64,000 nt of DNA, from assembly GCA_009760855.2 (NCBI GenBank), contig WPIO01000052.1, forward strand, positions 1,551,001 to 1,615,000, in the 5' to 3' direction. The DNA is from Cristatella mucedo (taxonomy: Eukaryota > Bryozoa > Phylactolaemata > Cristatellidae). Position numbers and translations under genes: made by a program. The notes below the pieces were generated by a model. That model had not been told where the DNA came from. It saw only the letters and a program-made list of their open reading frames with translations, and made no database searches. Positions 34,968-44,841 of the stretch are shown one piece after another. The first letter of the stretch is position 1. Every line of letters starts with the position of its first letter.

Positions 34968-37728
34968 AACCTTGAATCACGGGCGGCGATTCGTACGCTT
35001 TAATTCGCAAGCTTCAGACGTTATGCGCTTGCAACTTTTACGCCCAACGCTGCCCTCTAACAAATAATGTCGGACATGCACGTATGAGTTAGCGAATGGG
35101 TCCCGGATTCAGTCACATGTTAGAGACGTGTGCGACTTTGCATCAGTTGTTTTTGTTTATCTGCTTAATAATAATAAGAATAATAATGCATTTGATATAA
35201 TGCCCAAAGAGAGCTCAATCTCTTTCTAGGCACTTCAAATTTGCTGCAAAGGAAGCACGATCGAATGGTTAGTGGCATCATGCTCAATAAACAAAGAATT
35301 ACGTGGTTAGGGTGAGAATTGGACCAGTCCAATTCCACCTTATCCGAATCCAGTTCGGACATTTGATAAGCTGAACTCAAATCTTCAACTAATGTAATTT
35401 AATGTTAGCATAACTTCTCACCTGAACAACCACTTGGGACTGGGTTGACTGGCCGTTGCTTGGTTACGAACAGAACTTAAATCTTGGAATCAATCATACT
35501 AGAATTAAGCAGCTTGTTGATGAATTAACTATCAAGCTGAAGTTGAATTGAGGATCTACCCGACGGAGAGGTATCGTAGCAGCATGCTTACGTCGTTGTT
35601 TGATTTAGCCTGGTACCCCAAGTGCCAAATGGGCACTGGGGCTTTGTTTGCATTGGTACAGGAGTACGTACGGTACGGGCCAAAATAGCCCAGAAGGTAA
35701 GGAGCGTCATGACCGAGGTCGTGGGTTCGAATCCTGCAGTGGGCGATTCTTTGTTGCTGGCTTCAAAAGGTGACGATAGCCTTTTAGGCTCTTCTATTGC
35801 TATACAACAACTACTCTCCTACTGCCGACTGTGGCACATCCTTTTCAGCGTTCCTGAGCTGCTACTTCTATGCTACTCACTACCTCAACTACTCTCCTGA
35901 CTCTGCTATGCTTCCCACTTTCTCTTTGTTGAGTGAGATGAAGTCTGTTAGCTGCCGAATTCGTACCGAAAGCCGCTTAAGCTGTGAGTGCGCTTTACAA
36001 AACTCTCCTGTGTAACACCCACATGGTCTTTATGACATTGTGGAGTTACAGACAGAGATACATGACATGACATATAAATGAGGCTGGTATGGTAAATCGG
36101 CTAATATTTATGTCACTATCATTATTATTTATGTATGGCGTGTGTTCGCTCCTGGCCCAGATCTTGGGTTTGAGTCTTGCATTGGACGATCCTGTATTGT
36201 CCACTGGAAGCAGTGGCCATAGTCTGTAATGCTCGTCTGTCGCTAAGTAAATGAGGCCAATGTTGAATCATCTTTGATCTTTAAGAAGCTTACAGTCTGA
36301 ACGGTACCAGTCTAAGACCCTCGGCTGGTTGTCCAGACAGAATCCCAAGAGATAACCGCAACTAGTGAGCTGGTTGTACTGCTGCTTTCGTAACCTGCTG
36401 CTTGCAATCATAGCTTGGAACATTTCCGGCGTCCCCATCGACGGATCCCTTGAGAAAACTGGCCGAATTTGCCGCAGGCCAATCGCCATCGAGACAGCGT
36501 GAGGAACCTCAGACTGAGCCTCCCTGCTTTATTGGATGTGCAGCTGTTCGCGAGGTGGCATATATTGATCACTGCCTCTCGAGCAATTTCAATGACTCAG
36601 CTGAGTCCGGCGCCGCCCCCTCCCCAATGCTCTCGTGCGTCCAAGTGAGCTGCTGCAGTGATGCTTTCTCGGACTTGAGCTTCGGCCGTTGTTGATGGAA
36701 TGCACAGGTGCCCATCACTTCTACCTGGGTCGTCACGTCTGGGGAATGGCCTACTTTTTTACATTGGGCCTTTTCGGCCTCGGCTACTTGTTCGACCTGG
36801 TGTACATACCTTTCATGGTGAGGGACATCAACGACAAGGTCAACAACGGAGCCCAATGCAGTGCCGACACAGAGAAAAGTTTGGCAAGCGCCTACTTGCT
36901 GGCATTGCCCCCGTTAGGTCTATTCGGTACGTAACCTTAAACTCTACGGAACAGAAAGTGTCACTATAGGAGCAGCATGCCGGAAGCAATCGCTGCTGTA
37001 CCGCAGCCAGCCATGTGTTTGTTGATCCATGCTCCTACAGTGACTTTGCGGTGCTGATTATATATAGAAAAAATGTAATTCATTTATAGATTGCCCTAAG
37101 AGAACCTAATCGCTATACATGTGCTTCACATTTGCAGCTGGGCTCAAGGACAAGACTTTGATCACCAAATACCATTATAGCATAGGATGTGGTGCTGATG
37201 TCTTGAATAAAGAGCCTGAGGTAAATTGGACCATAGGCCTGATTAGTCAACTAGTTAATTGGTCGATTAGTCAAAAAATCATTCGCTTTTATCGGAAAAA
37301 TTAGGCAGAATACGTGGGCCATGGGGCTTGTTATCTACAATCAGAGATCATGAGCAGCTCTTTGGGGGGAGCATCACAGTTTTAAGGGGCCCGTTTATAG
37401 GGAAGCACGTCATCTAGCTGAAAATAGGCTTATGCAAACCGTCGTATATTGTTGATCGGAAAGGCTGAATTAAAGCTATCTCTTGACATGCTCCTAAGGA
37501 ACTGGCGCTAAGCACAGGGGTGGGTTTTTCAGGCTGGAGCTGTCGAAAAGAGAACTACATGCTCCCTTTCTAAAGCGTTAGTAGAGGTGCTTAAATGGGA
37601 CATTTCTCTGGCACCGGCCAATGGGCTAGCGTGCGATGTAGTCTGTAGTGCGCGCGAACGTGCATGAAGTGTGTGTTTGTGTGTGTGTGCACGCCGCTGC
37701 ATGTGTGTGTTTGTGTGTGTGTGTGTGT

Positions 37729-37801
<73 letters not shown>

Positions 37802-39803
37802 GGTGAGTGGGTGGGTGGGTGGGTGTGCAGATGTGTGAGTGTGTACGTGCACATATGGATGCATCTAGCCAGATGTCTACGTTTGTGTTCGTGTGGATGA
37901 GGGTAGGTATATGCAGTGCTCTTAACTTTTCATTGTTTCAAAAATCAGGAAGATCGATCACCAACCTTAACTCAAAATTGTGTCGATCTTGTCACCAGCA
38001 TGCAGGAATCGGCATGCCTGCTATGCGACCAAGTATGCTGCGTGTGATTCCGCATGACCTTGTCTTTCTATGTAGCTGCAGTAACTTGGCACGAAAATCC
38101 AATTCCGGGGTACCTGTGCTACCTGTGCTGCCCAGGGGAGTTGCTAGCGACGGTAAGAAGATAAAGAGTTGCAGCATTCTGTTAAAGAACTGTTTTTGAT
38201 GCCCTTTGATCCATACAAGAAACCTATGAGCTATATTCCACGGTTTATTACCAGCTATGGAACTGCTATCAGCAGCCTAGAAAATTAAAAGCAAAGTATT
38301 TGTTAACAATAAATTGCAAGCAAACGAAACGGACAGCAGCAATTTTTGTTAGTCGAAGGCGAAACCTCATGGTACGAATGTACTCAAACTGCTCCTGCAG
38401 CTTAGCTAGGTGCAGTCGTAGCCGACCTCGGTGACATCTTAGCCACAGTTTTTTGCCAGTTTTTTGCTGGCTCTGCCGAGCCACTGCAGGTTCTTCGCGA
38501 TGCGATGCATACGAAGTGCATCGCATGATCGCATCGGCAGTGCTGTCAGTAAGTGTAGCGACCGTGTTGTGTCTATTGGCGACAGAAGCTTTAGCTCTGC
38601 AGGTCCTAGACCGTGGAAATTGCTTCCACAATTCTTATGCAACGACAACTACTCTCCTGCTGCCGACTATTATTCATCCTTTTCAGAGGTCCTGAGCTGC
38701 TAGTTCCATGCTACTCACTACTTCAACTGCTCTCCTGACTCTGCTATGCTTCTCACTTTCTCTTTTTTGGGTGAGACGAAGTCTGTTGGCTACCGAATGC
38801 ATACCGAAAGCTGACTAGGCTGTGAGTGTGCTATGCAAAACTCTCCTGCGTAACACCCACATAGTCTTTATGGCTTTGTGGAGTTACAGACGGAGATACA
38901 TTACATTACATTGGTTGCAGCAGCTGCAGTGGCAGTATTAACGACTACTGCTTCCTTTTTTAGGAAGTCATCAGCTGTACTTGAAAAACCACTTCATGTT
39001 CGCGATGTATACATGTACACTGGGCCTGCTTGGCCTGGGCTGGCTGGTCGATCTGCTCAGAATGCCGGTGCTGATGAGACGCTGCCGTGAGCGGGTGCAA
39101 GGCCACGCGCCCTACGACAAGCTCTACATGGATGATGCCTACCTGTTGCTGCTGCCCTTCGGCCTACTGGGAATGCATCACTTCTACCTGAGGCGCTACG
39201 TCTTCGGCTTCATCTACCTGCTCACGCTGGGCCTCGGAGGCGTGGGCGTCCTCGCAGACCTCTTCCTCATCCCGACCTACGTGAAGCGCGGCAACGCTGA
39301 GGCAGAGGAGAGGCTTCGCGAGTGCGAAAGGCGAGCGGCGCAGCTCCATCAGCAGCAGCGGCTGCTGCCGGCCACCTACTGCACTGTGGTAGTGCCTCAG
39401 CAGCCGCTGCCGTGTGCCAGCGCCGGCGGCCATTCCTTCGCACCGTTGCAAGCGAAAGGTAAGAGGCTGCCTCATTGGCAAGGCTGCACTTTGAAGCCCC
39501 TGCTGCTGCTGCTGCTGCTGCTGCTGCCCGAATGTAGTGATGCAGCGGCCATCAAGACCAGCTGCTGCTTGCTACGTGCTGCTTGCTGCCGAAGCAGTGC
39601 TCAAGCTGATATCTGCACCAGCAGAGAGTGTGCGCTGGGGTCGGTCGTAACGGCGAAAAGCAGCAACTTCCGCGGTCCTGCTCGCTATTCGAAAGACTTT
39701 TTGCACAATCGCATACTAGCCGGCAAAGTAGGGCATGTGGCAAGCAAGCACTGCAGTGGCCGCATAAAAATTCTAAGCATGTGCTCCACTTCGTCAACCT
39801 CCG

Positions 39804-39849
<46 letters not shown>

Positions 39850-40298
39850 CGAGAGCGCGCAAGTTGCTGAAAGTGACTTGAGCAAGCTTAGGGAAAGACA
39901 GGGCAGTTCCTCTACGGGGAGGGGCTCGCTCACGTTTGAGCTGCTCTCATACTTTGGAGCCAATTTTGTTTGGATTTTCGCTACCACCGGCAGCCCGTTC
40001 CGTAATGCTGCCGGTGGAACATTTTCGCTCGAGTGGAACAAGGGAGGAGCTGTAGCCGAATCTCGTTGCAGCTGAGCAAGCCACCATGCCAGAGTACCTG
40101 ACGCAAGTGAGAGGAAGCAGTGGCTTGGCACTGCTGATGCCGACAGCCTGTGCTGCACCCGTGCCAAGCTACTACGGTGTCTTCCAGCCAACAGCCCCTC
40201 ATCCAGCAGCGTTTGCTACGATCCAGCCTCCGCCATACAGCTACGACAATCCGGCGGCCGCAGCCGCAGGCTTAGGCAGTGGCCGGGTGCAGCAGTGA
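33409..40298 (+). CDS. Four-TM2-domain membrane protein (4 exons, 397 residues)
   Basis: Joined exons 33409-33736, 36708-36926, 38964-39458 and 40147-40298 give 1,194 bases with no internal stop. The protein has four TM2 domains (about residues 26-78, 97-149, 169-221 and 238-291). Each is a pair of membrane helices with the pattern AYLLxLPPFGLLG-xHHFYLRRY then TLGLxGxGxLxDLxxxP. A charged segment with coiled-coil character (294-312) and a Pro/Ala-rich tail with PPPY at 375-378, a possible WW-domain ligand, follow. There is no signal peptide. All three introns are phase 1 with GT/AG borders. Animal TM2 proteins usually carry one TM2 domain, so four in tandem is unusual. Function is not known. 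The exon 4 border is the least certain. Confidence 0.85.
33888..33983 (+). mobile_element. LINE A 3' tail (left arm of a facing pair)
   Basis: GCAAAGCGCCTAGAAAGAGA then TTGAGTTCTCTGAGGGCGCT and about ten ATT triplets. It is cut so short that no coding sequence is left. It faces the copy that starts 50 bases further on. Confidence 0.88.
34033..34515 (-). mobile_element. LINE A 3' end (right arm of a facing pair)
   Basis: On the minus strand it has NQAKHRTTRFSESNS, then RTNLKSFGDRAFSSYAPTAW and CIRTSPDLTTFKRNLKTYLF in one open stretch, then the 3' untranslated motifs and the ATT tail at 34,033-34,055. It is among the least decayed family A copies over its C-terminal coding part. The joined frame that continues 5' of 34,515 is unrelated sequence. 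Confidence 0.88.
34712..34965. repeat. (TCTCTG)n and (CT)n compound microsatellite
   Basis: About 210 bases of TCTCTG-type repeats (with TCTCTC/TGTCTC variants), then a pure CT run of about 48 bases. It lies in intron 1. Confidence 0.97.
35168..35320 (-). mobile_element. LINE A 3' tail
   Basis: AATAATAATAAGAATAATAA followed by CTCAATCTCTTTCTAGGCAC and ATGGTTAGTGGCATCATGCT is the reverse of the family A 3' end. It has only the untranslated part. Confidence 0.82.
35655..36070 (+). mobile_element. SINE B (tRNA-derived head, LINE B tail)
   Basis: The head has a perfect pol III A box (TAGCCCAGAAG, 35,686-35,696) and B box (GGTTCGAATCC, 35,724-35,734) 28 bases apart. A body of about 70 bases follows (GGGCGATTCTTTGTTGCTGG). 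From about 35,805 the sequence is the LINE B 3' end, alignable to 38,640-38,925 and ending GAGATACATGACATGACAT. Relatives of the head occur on the minus strand at 53,895-54,015 and 60,030-60,180. Confidence 0.8.
36708..36926 (+). CDS. TM2 gene exon 2
   Basis: The acceptor is AATGCACAG|GTGCCC and the donor TATTCG|GTACGT. The 219 bases form a symmetric phase 1-1 exon for the second half of TM2 domain 2 (AHHFYLGRHVWGMAYFFTLG onward), a hydrophilic linker, and the first half of TM2 domain 3 (SAYLLALPPLGLFG). It could be skipped or repeated without breaking the frame. Confidence 0.88.
37667..37799. repeat. (GT)n microsatellite
   Basis: Interrupted GT repeats, then a run of about 60 bases, followed by GGGT repeats to 37,825. 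It lies in intron 2. Cys/Val and His/Thr frames over it are artefacts. Confidence 0.96.
38540..38930 (+). mobile_element. LINE B 3' end
   Basis: The coding part gives VSIGDRSFSSAGPRPWKLLP, the reverse transcriptase C-terminal signature in a form different from family A. The shared tail follows: CAACTACTCTCCTGCTGCCG, CTTTGTGGAGTTACAGACGG, then AGATACATTACATTACATT. It links the family B tail to a LINE coding region. Confidence 0.8.
38964..39458 (+). CDS. TM2 gene exon 3
   Basis: The acceptor follows a pyrimidine tract: CTTCCTTTTTTAG|GAAGTC. The frame enters in phase 1 and completes Gly183, then SHQLYLKNHFMFAMYTCTLG, so domain 3 keeps a degenerate HHFYL motif. Domain 4 is intact (YMDDAYLLLLPFGLLGMHHF onward). 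A glutamate- and arginine-rich stretch (AEAEERLRECERRAAQ) and a Gln-rich segment follow. The donor GCGAAAG|GTAAGAGG is a strong consensus. An open frame runs past it for about 200 codons, but that stretch has low-complexity Leu and Arg/Glu runs typical of repeat-rich intron. Confidence 0.85.
39500..39527. repeat. (CTG)n run in intron 3
   Basis: Nine CTG triplets in a row, read as a Leu run in the open frame that continues past exon 3. Confidence 0.9.
39805..39853. repeat. (GA)n microsatellite in intron 3
   Basis: A GA run with two interruptions, about 49 bases. Confidence 0.95.
40147..40298 (+). CDS. TM2 gene exon 4 (last coding exon)
   Basis: The acceptor chosen, GCCGACAG|CCTGTG, restores frame in phase 1 like the other introns. 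It encodes CAAPVPSYYGVFQPTAPHPA, then a Pro/Tyr segment with PPPY and an Ala-rich end, stop TGA at 40296-40298. The pyrimidine tract before this acceptor is weak. The open frame extends upstream to an ATG at 40,086, so another acceptor in that frame is possible. Confidence 0.65.
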
Positions 40299-40968
40299 TG
40301 GAGAAACAACTACCAGTCCACCGCGAAACAGCAGCTGCTGCTTGCCCTGGGACCAACCAACCCGTGCCCTCTTATTATTTCCGGTTAGCTTAATTACGTT
40401 ATGGGAGGTCTCAGCTTAAGTCATTCTTTTTTATTGGATCGCACGGTGAAGGTGCTGCATTTTCTGCTTTGTGCGAAGTACCGGTGATAGCCACTGATTC
40501 GCAGACTCTTTTTGAGCTTCGGCTCACGAGCCCAATCGATTGTAGTAAACGGTTGGACGCAGCAGCAGCTGCTGAGACATCGAATGCCAGCACGGCCGTT
40601 GCTGAGACAGCACGACCTGTGGCTGATGCTTGCATGCTAGTAGCATTGCTTTGTACAGCTTCAGCCTTCAAACTGATTAGTACAAATTCATCCTCTACCA
40701 AATGCCGATGCAAATTGCAGTATTCGACTTGGAGCCAAGTGTTACTTAGCAGCTCTGGAACTGAAGTATTTACAATAAAAGTGATACCAATAACCGGTGC
40801 TCGACCTAGGGGCTGCGTGAGCAAAAGCTGCTGGAGCTGGCACCTCGAAGCACGGCCATCGAATCGTAGTAGCCATGGCAACGATGCACGAAGCAGCGAG
40901 GCATGCTTGTGTGGTGACGATCGCAGAGCACGATGACGATTAAGAAGCGCCCCGTGCGTTTGAAGCAA
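40299..40968 (+). other. Likely 3' UTR region of the TM2 gene
   Basis: It follows the stop codon. An AATAAA hexamer at 40,774-40,779 is the first plausible polyadenylation signal. Long frames are open on both strands here (155 residues plus, 185 residues minus), but composition is Ala/Ser-rich with no recognisable domain. Confidence 0.4.
40774..40779 (+). terminator. Candidate polyadenylation signal AATAAA
   Basis: A canonical hexamer about 475 bases after the TM2 stop codon. A transcript end here is plausible but not shown. Confidence 0.35.
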
Positions 40969-41069
40969 GTTTAAGTGTCACACGTCCGGCTCTCAATGTA
41001 TTCCATTCGCGTGAGCAGATCAGATCTTGACAGTCAGAAAGCTGGCAGCAAGTTGAGCGAGTGTCAAAG

Positions 41070-41485
41070 TTGGGGTGCTTCACCTATTCGTACAAACCTT
41101 AAATCCTTTGGAGACCGTGCATTTAGTTTGTATGCTCCCAAAGCCTGGAACTCCCTCCCGACCTGTGTCAGAACATCCCCTGACCTGACCACATTTAAAA
41201 GGAACTTAAAAACACACCTATTTAGGACAGCATTTAGTGGGTCCCTGTGATTCATGCTTCATGTGCTTATGCGTGCTGACACTGTGCATGCTGCCACTAA
41301 CCACATTTGCATGCTGACCCTCTGCATGTCACCCCTAACCATATTATTCATTTTGTTTGTTTTTCAAGCATGATTTTACTTACCATTTAATTGCATTTCA
41401 CTTTGCAGCAAATGTAAAGCGCCTAGAAAGAGATTATGTTCTCTGAGGGCTCTTTATCAAGTGCTTCATTAATATTGTTATTCCA
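41070..41485 (+). mobile_element. LINE A 3' end
   Basis: An open stretch reads RTNLKSFGDRAFSLYAPKAW and CVRTSPDLTTFKRNLKTHLF, then stop, the 3' untranslated motifs, AAAGCGCCTAGAAAGAGATT and a short decayed ATT tail. The coding part is little decayed. Confidence 0.9.
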
Positions 41486-41791
41486 GAATATGATGCGTGC
41501 AGATCATAATCACTATAAAAATAAGTTGTATTCAGGATAATTCAGGAACTTCTGATGCAGACAGCCGTAATCAAGGTCAGATTAATACCAGCTTGTGTCT
41601 CAGATGCAGTGCCATTATCTCCGTGAAACTGTGAAGCTGATTAATAGCAACGTATATGGCTTACCTCATTGAGGATTTTGCATGGAAGAGCTTGATCAAC
41701 TAACAGATATTCGAGTCCTATTAATGGATCGAAGCTGTTTAGCAGTTTGACCTTACTGGCATCGGTGAGAGCCATCGATTAAACTCTAGTC

Positions 41792-42644
41792 CAGAGGTTG
41801 GCAAAGGTTTCGGACTACAAGGCCATTTTAGGTCTAGAAAGCACACTAGGCTAGAAGAAACCGGGCCGAATCTGCTGGCCCACCAGAGTGTGCGTGGCCA
41901 GACGAGCAAAGAAACAAAAAGCCACAGCCGATGCACAGACACGCACGACAATTATAGGGTAGACATGTATCCCCCCAACCCGGCCATGCGTTTCTGTTTA
42001 TACGAGCGCCTGACATCAGTGCTAGAAATAAGCAAGCATGGGCAACAGTTTGAACTGGTACGAGCGGTAATGAAGGGGAACGAAACTGCGACGATTCAAT
42101 TACTAACCATTCTATCGCGCTTCTTTTACAGCAAATGCTAAGTGCCTAGAAACAGATGGAGTTCTCTCCAGGGCGCTAAATCAAATGCATCATTATTGCG
42201 ATTATTAATTGGGTCGGATCCAACTATAAATAACTAGGGTGGTGCTAGGCCGGACTGGAGATCTAGCTAAAGCCTAAAGGCCGGATTTTGACGACCTCTG
42301 CGTTAATACTTTCCGGTGCACATCCGTCATGGCTAAAGGTTGCTAGCCCTGTGCAAAGCAAAGTCGTAGCTCTAAAATCATACTGCGAAACTCGTGAAGC
42401 AGAATCAAGCACAGTAACAGTTAGCTCTCAACTCAAAGCAAAAAGCGACCGAGAGACGGCTCGTGCCTCGAAAACTCGTTAGTTGGGATACATGTAAGTC
42501 AAAGCACCTCTACAGCGAAGGGCAAGAAAACCGAGACAACTCAATTAGCCCGGATCCATCAATAAATAACTATGGGCCGCTAGTCCGGAATAGAGTGCTA
42601 GCTAGGCCGGATCTGGCCTAAAGGCCGGAGTTTGCCAACCTCTG
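41792..42644. mobile_element. Non-autonomous hAT transposon with 8-bp target duplication
   Basis: The left end CAGAGGTTGGCAAAGGTTTC and right end GAGTTTGCCAACCTCTG are inverted repeats identical over the first 14 bases. Both sides are flanked by a perfect 8-base duplication, CTCTAGTC (41,784-41,791 and 42,645-42,652), the length made by hAT transposases. The 853-base interior has no transposase. It holds two direct copies of a block of about 90 bases (42,215-42,305 and 42,547-42,643) and a LINE A 3' tail (42,090-42,205). Confidence 0.92.
42090..42205 (+). mobile_element. LINE A 3' tail inside the hAT element
   Basis: CTAACCATTCTATCGCGCTT, then GCAAATGCTAAGTGCCTAGA and GGGCGCTAAATCAAATGCAT with a decayed ATT tail. 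It is nested in the hAT element, so either it inserted later or the element captured it. Confidence 0.75.
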
Positions 42645-42652
42645 CTCTAGTC

Positions 42653-44290
42653 GATATATGAAAATCAGCATTTTTCCTTTACTAAGCCGCGCACTAAAAT
42701 TTGGGTTGCCAAAGTGAATGACGTGCTAGTGCCGGTTATATACTGTCTTCTCAGCGAAATACTCCACGCAATCCTACAGCTAGGTTCAGGGGGTTCAGGC
42801 GGGGGGGGGGTGGGGCCGCGCTAGAATCGGCTGCGGCCTGGGTTTGGGACACGCCAACGCACCGAAGCGTCTTCTCATCCCTGGCATCCCGAAAGCATCC
42901 ATTCTGCCCGTTCGTCGTAAAACGAGGCCGTTCAGGAATCACTGGGCTCCTTTTTTCGGATGTATGCACTCCGCTTCACACACTTGTACGTCGACTTCCG
43001 AGAATCTACGCGCGGTAGTGCCTGTGGTAGTGCTGTACGAAAGTCAAGAAAGTCATTATTGGCGCGCAGCCGAAAAGAAACGCGGCAGTTTCCTTCCTCA
43101 GCAAAATTCTTGCTGTGAGTGAAACCCGCATGGCCATTGCAGCAGCAGAGAAATTATTAACAATTTAAGCAATAATCAAGTGAAGTCACTCTTAATATCT
43201 ATTAATCTAATTAGTCCCTTAGATTTGAATAGGAAGTCATTCCCTTTATATACAAAATGTCTAATTTTCAAATAGAGACAGCAGCCTCATGTTTGCTTGT
43301 AAGATTCCGAAGGAATCCCACTCGAGGATCAGATATCTTAAAACCTTCCCGGAAATGGGACTGGCGCAGTACGGTTGCTTTTTGTCAATCAGACCCTAAT
43401 CGCCCCTAACTATCTATGCGTCATTGATAGGGCCTGACAGTCTCTGCAGAATATAGATCTGAGGGACTTCTAGTACAATTCTTCGGATCGTTGCAATCAC
43501 TTTTCTAAACCAGTAATACGTGCACGTGAACAAACGTGTTTTTAATTTGCACGTGCTAATAAAACAAGCAGGTACAATGCCGCTTCTATTATTGTGGAAG
43601 TGCAATGCTTATTTCGAGGAAAGCTATTTGAATGTATACCCAAAAAAAAGCAGTGCTATATTTCACGATATGAATAATATGCTAATCCGTAAAAAATCAA
43701 CTTGCTACAAATTACTGAAATGACAAACTGCGGTTTTTAAATAATAAAAGTAAATGCATGCAAGTTCCTTCGGTCCGAGTTTGCCGCCTTTTATCTGCTT
43801 AGAGCTATTGTAACAAAGAACTAAGTGGCTCAACGTCACTAATACTATACTACATGGGCATGCGGGCATGCATTAAAATGGCTTGATCTTGAAAGGAGCG
43901 GCTTTGCCGCGTGGTCAGCACCCTTGAAAAGAAGATGTATCTAGACATACGCAAAGGTTAAAGGCAAAGGTTGGATGGTGTATCAGTCTCCCCCATGTCT
44001 AGATGTCGATGCCTATTTCTTAGCCTAGGACTGAGGCTTTCGCACGTCAAGACCCTGTTCGTGGTTTGGGTCGTGCAGTACGCAATCCTTTGTTGCCCCT
44101 TGCAAGCGCCGCTAGCCGCTGTTGCTCTTCGCCCGTCATTCAAACGAAGCTGCTGAGTTAGCATTACATTTTCTTAGCTGGGCGAAACATTCTTTGAGGA
44201 GGTGCATCGGTTGTCCTCCTAGCAACGCTTCTTTCTAAAGTCACATTGATTACACTTGATGACACTCACCGAAGCCATTAAACATTTGCA
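42653..44290. other. Intergenic, no recognised feature
   Basis: A G10 run lies near 42,802. Frames of 60-90 residues occur on both strands without a known motif. 43,130-43,330 is AT-rich. Confidence 0.45.
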
Positions 44291-44840
44291 TTAGTCTCTA
44301 ATATATGAATTTGCTCGCTTTTAATTCTATCTCCGCTGAGATCGGCAACTGCAACACAGCCTGAATTGTTCAATAGATTCAACGCGTTTATTGGTTTTTA
44401 AACCTGCATTAGAGACGGCGAGCTGCTAGAAATTGTGCTCTGGAGCGTCACGCAGGTAGGCCAATATTCCGGAGCAGTTCATTGTGATTTTTCAAGAAAC
44501 ATTTTCAGACGACAGATGAGCGGCAGTGTTTGACATTAAACAGCGTGGGAAGTTTTTTAGTGACAGCCAGCCACTTGTAGTAGTACCGGCTGAATGCTTC
44601 AGGAGGAGAAAAGTTGACCGAGATACGGCATGCTTCTCCAGAGAAGTGCATCAGAGCACCTGTTGCGGTACGCAACGTTGCCGGCCAAGATCAATCCCGC
44701 AACCCCATGTAGCTGCATGCTTTTGCTCCTTGCTTGTGCTCCGAGCAGCTCCTGTGACAAGAGCTGGCATTGGCGTAATGATTCCCTGCGTCCGAGGGAG
44801 GATTTTCCTGTGCTTTATAAGGACAGCATGACACTGAAGT
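44291..44840. other. Intergenic, no recognised feature
   Basis: A plus-strand frame of about 100 residues (44,526-44,831) has no recognisable domain and abuts a LINE A end. Treated as non-coding. Confidence 0.4.
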
Positions 44841-44841
44841 C

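Larger units (their letters stand above)
33737..36707 (+). other. TM2 gene intron 1
   Basis: 2,971 bases, phase 1, with GTATTG donor and CACAG acceptor. It holds a facing pair of LINE A 3' ends (33,888-34,515), a long TCTCTG/CT microsatellite, another LINE A tail (35,168-35,320) and a SINE B copy (35,655-36,070). From about 36,130 a tRNA-like fragment (GGTTTGAGTCTTGCATTG) may be a further decayed SINE, and 36,240-36,690 shows nothing recognisable. Confidence 0.82.
36927..38963 (+). other. TM2 gene intron 2
   Basis: 2,037 bases, phase 1, with GTACGT donor. It contains the GT microsatellite at 37,667-37,799 and a LINE B 3' end (38,540-38,930) that runs to within about 35 bases of the acceptor. 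36,960-37,660 and 37,860-38,530 show no other recognisable feature. Confidence 0.82.
39459..40146 (+). other. TM2 gene intron 3
   Basis: 688 bases, phase 1, with a GTAAGA donor. It contains a (CTG)n run at about 39,500-39,527 and a (GA)n run at 39,805-39,853. Most of it happens to be open in the exon 3 frame up to 40,075, then a TGA closes it. Confidence 0.65.

Noticed and set aside
35680-35760. True tRNA gene at the SINE B head
   Set aside because: A and B boxes are perfect, but no closed acceptor stem or anticodon arm could be drawn, and the sequence continues into a SINE body.
37529-37900. His/Thr and Cys/Val-rich frames
   Set aside because: Translation of the (GT)n repeat in intron 2.
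39685-40191. 168-residue minus-strand frame
   Set aside because: It crosses the GA repeat, read as Leu/Ser, and lies antisense to intron 3 and exon 4. No domain.
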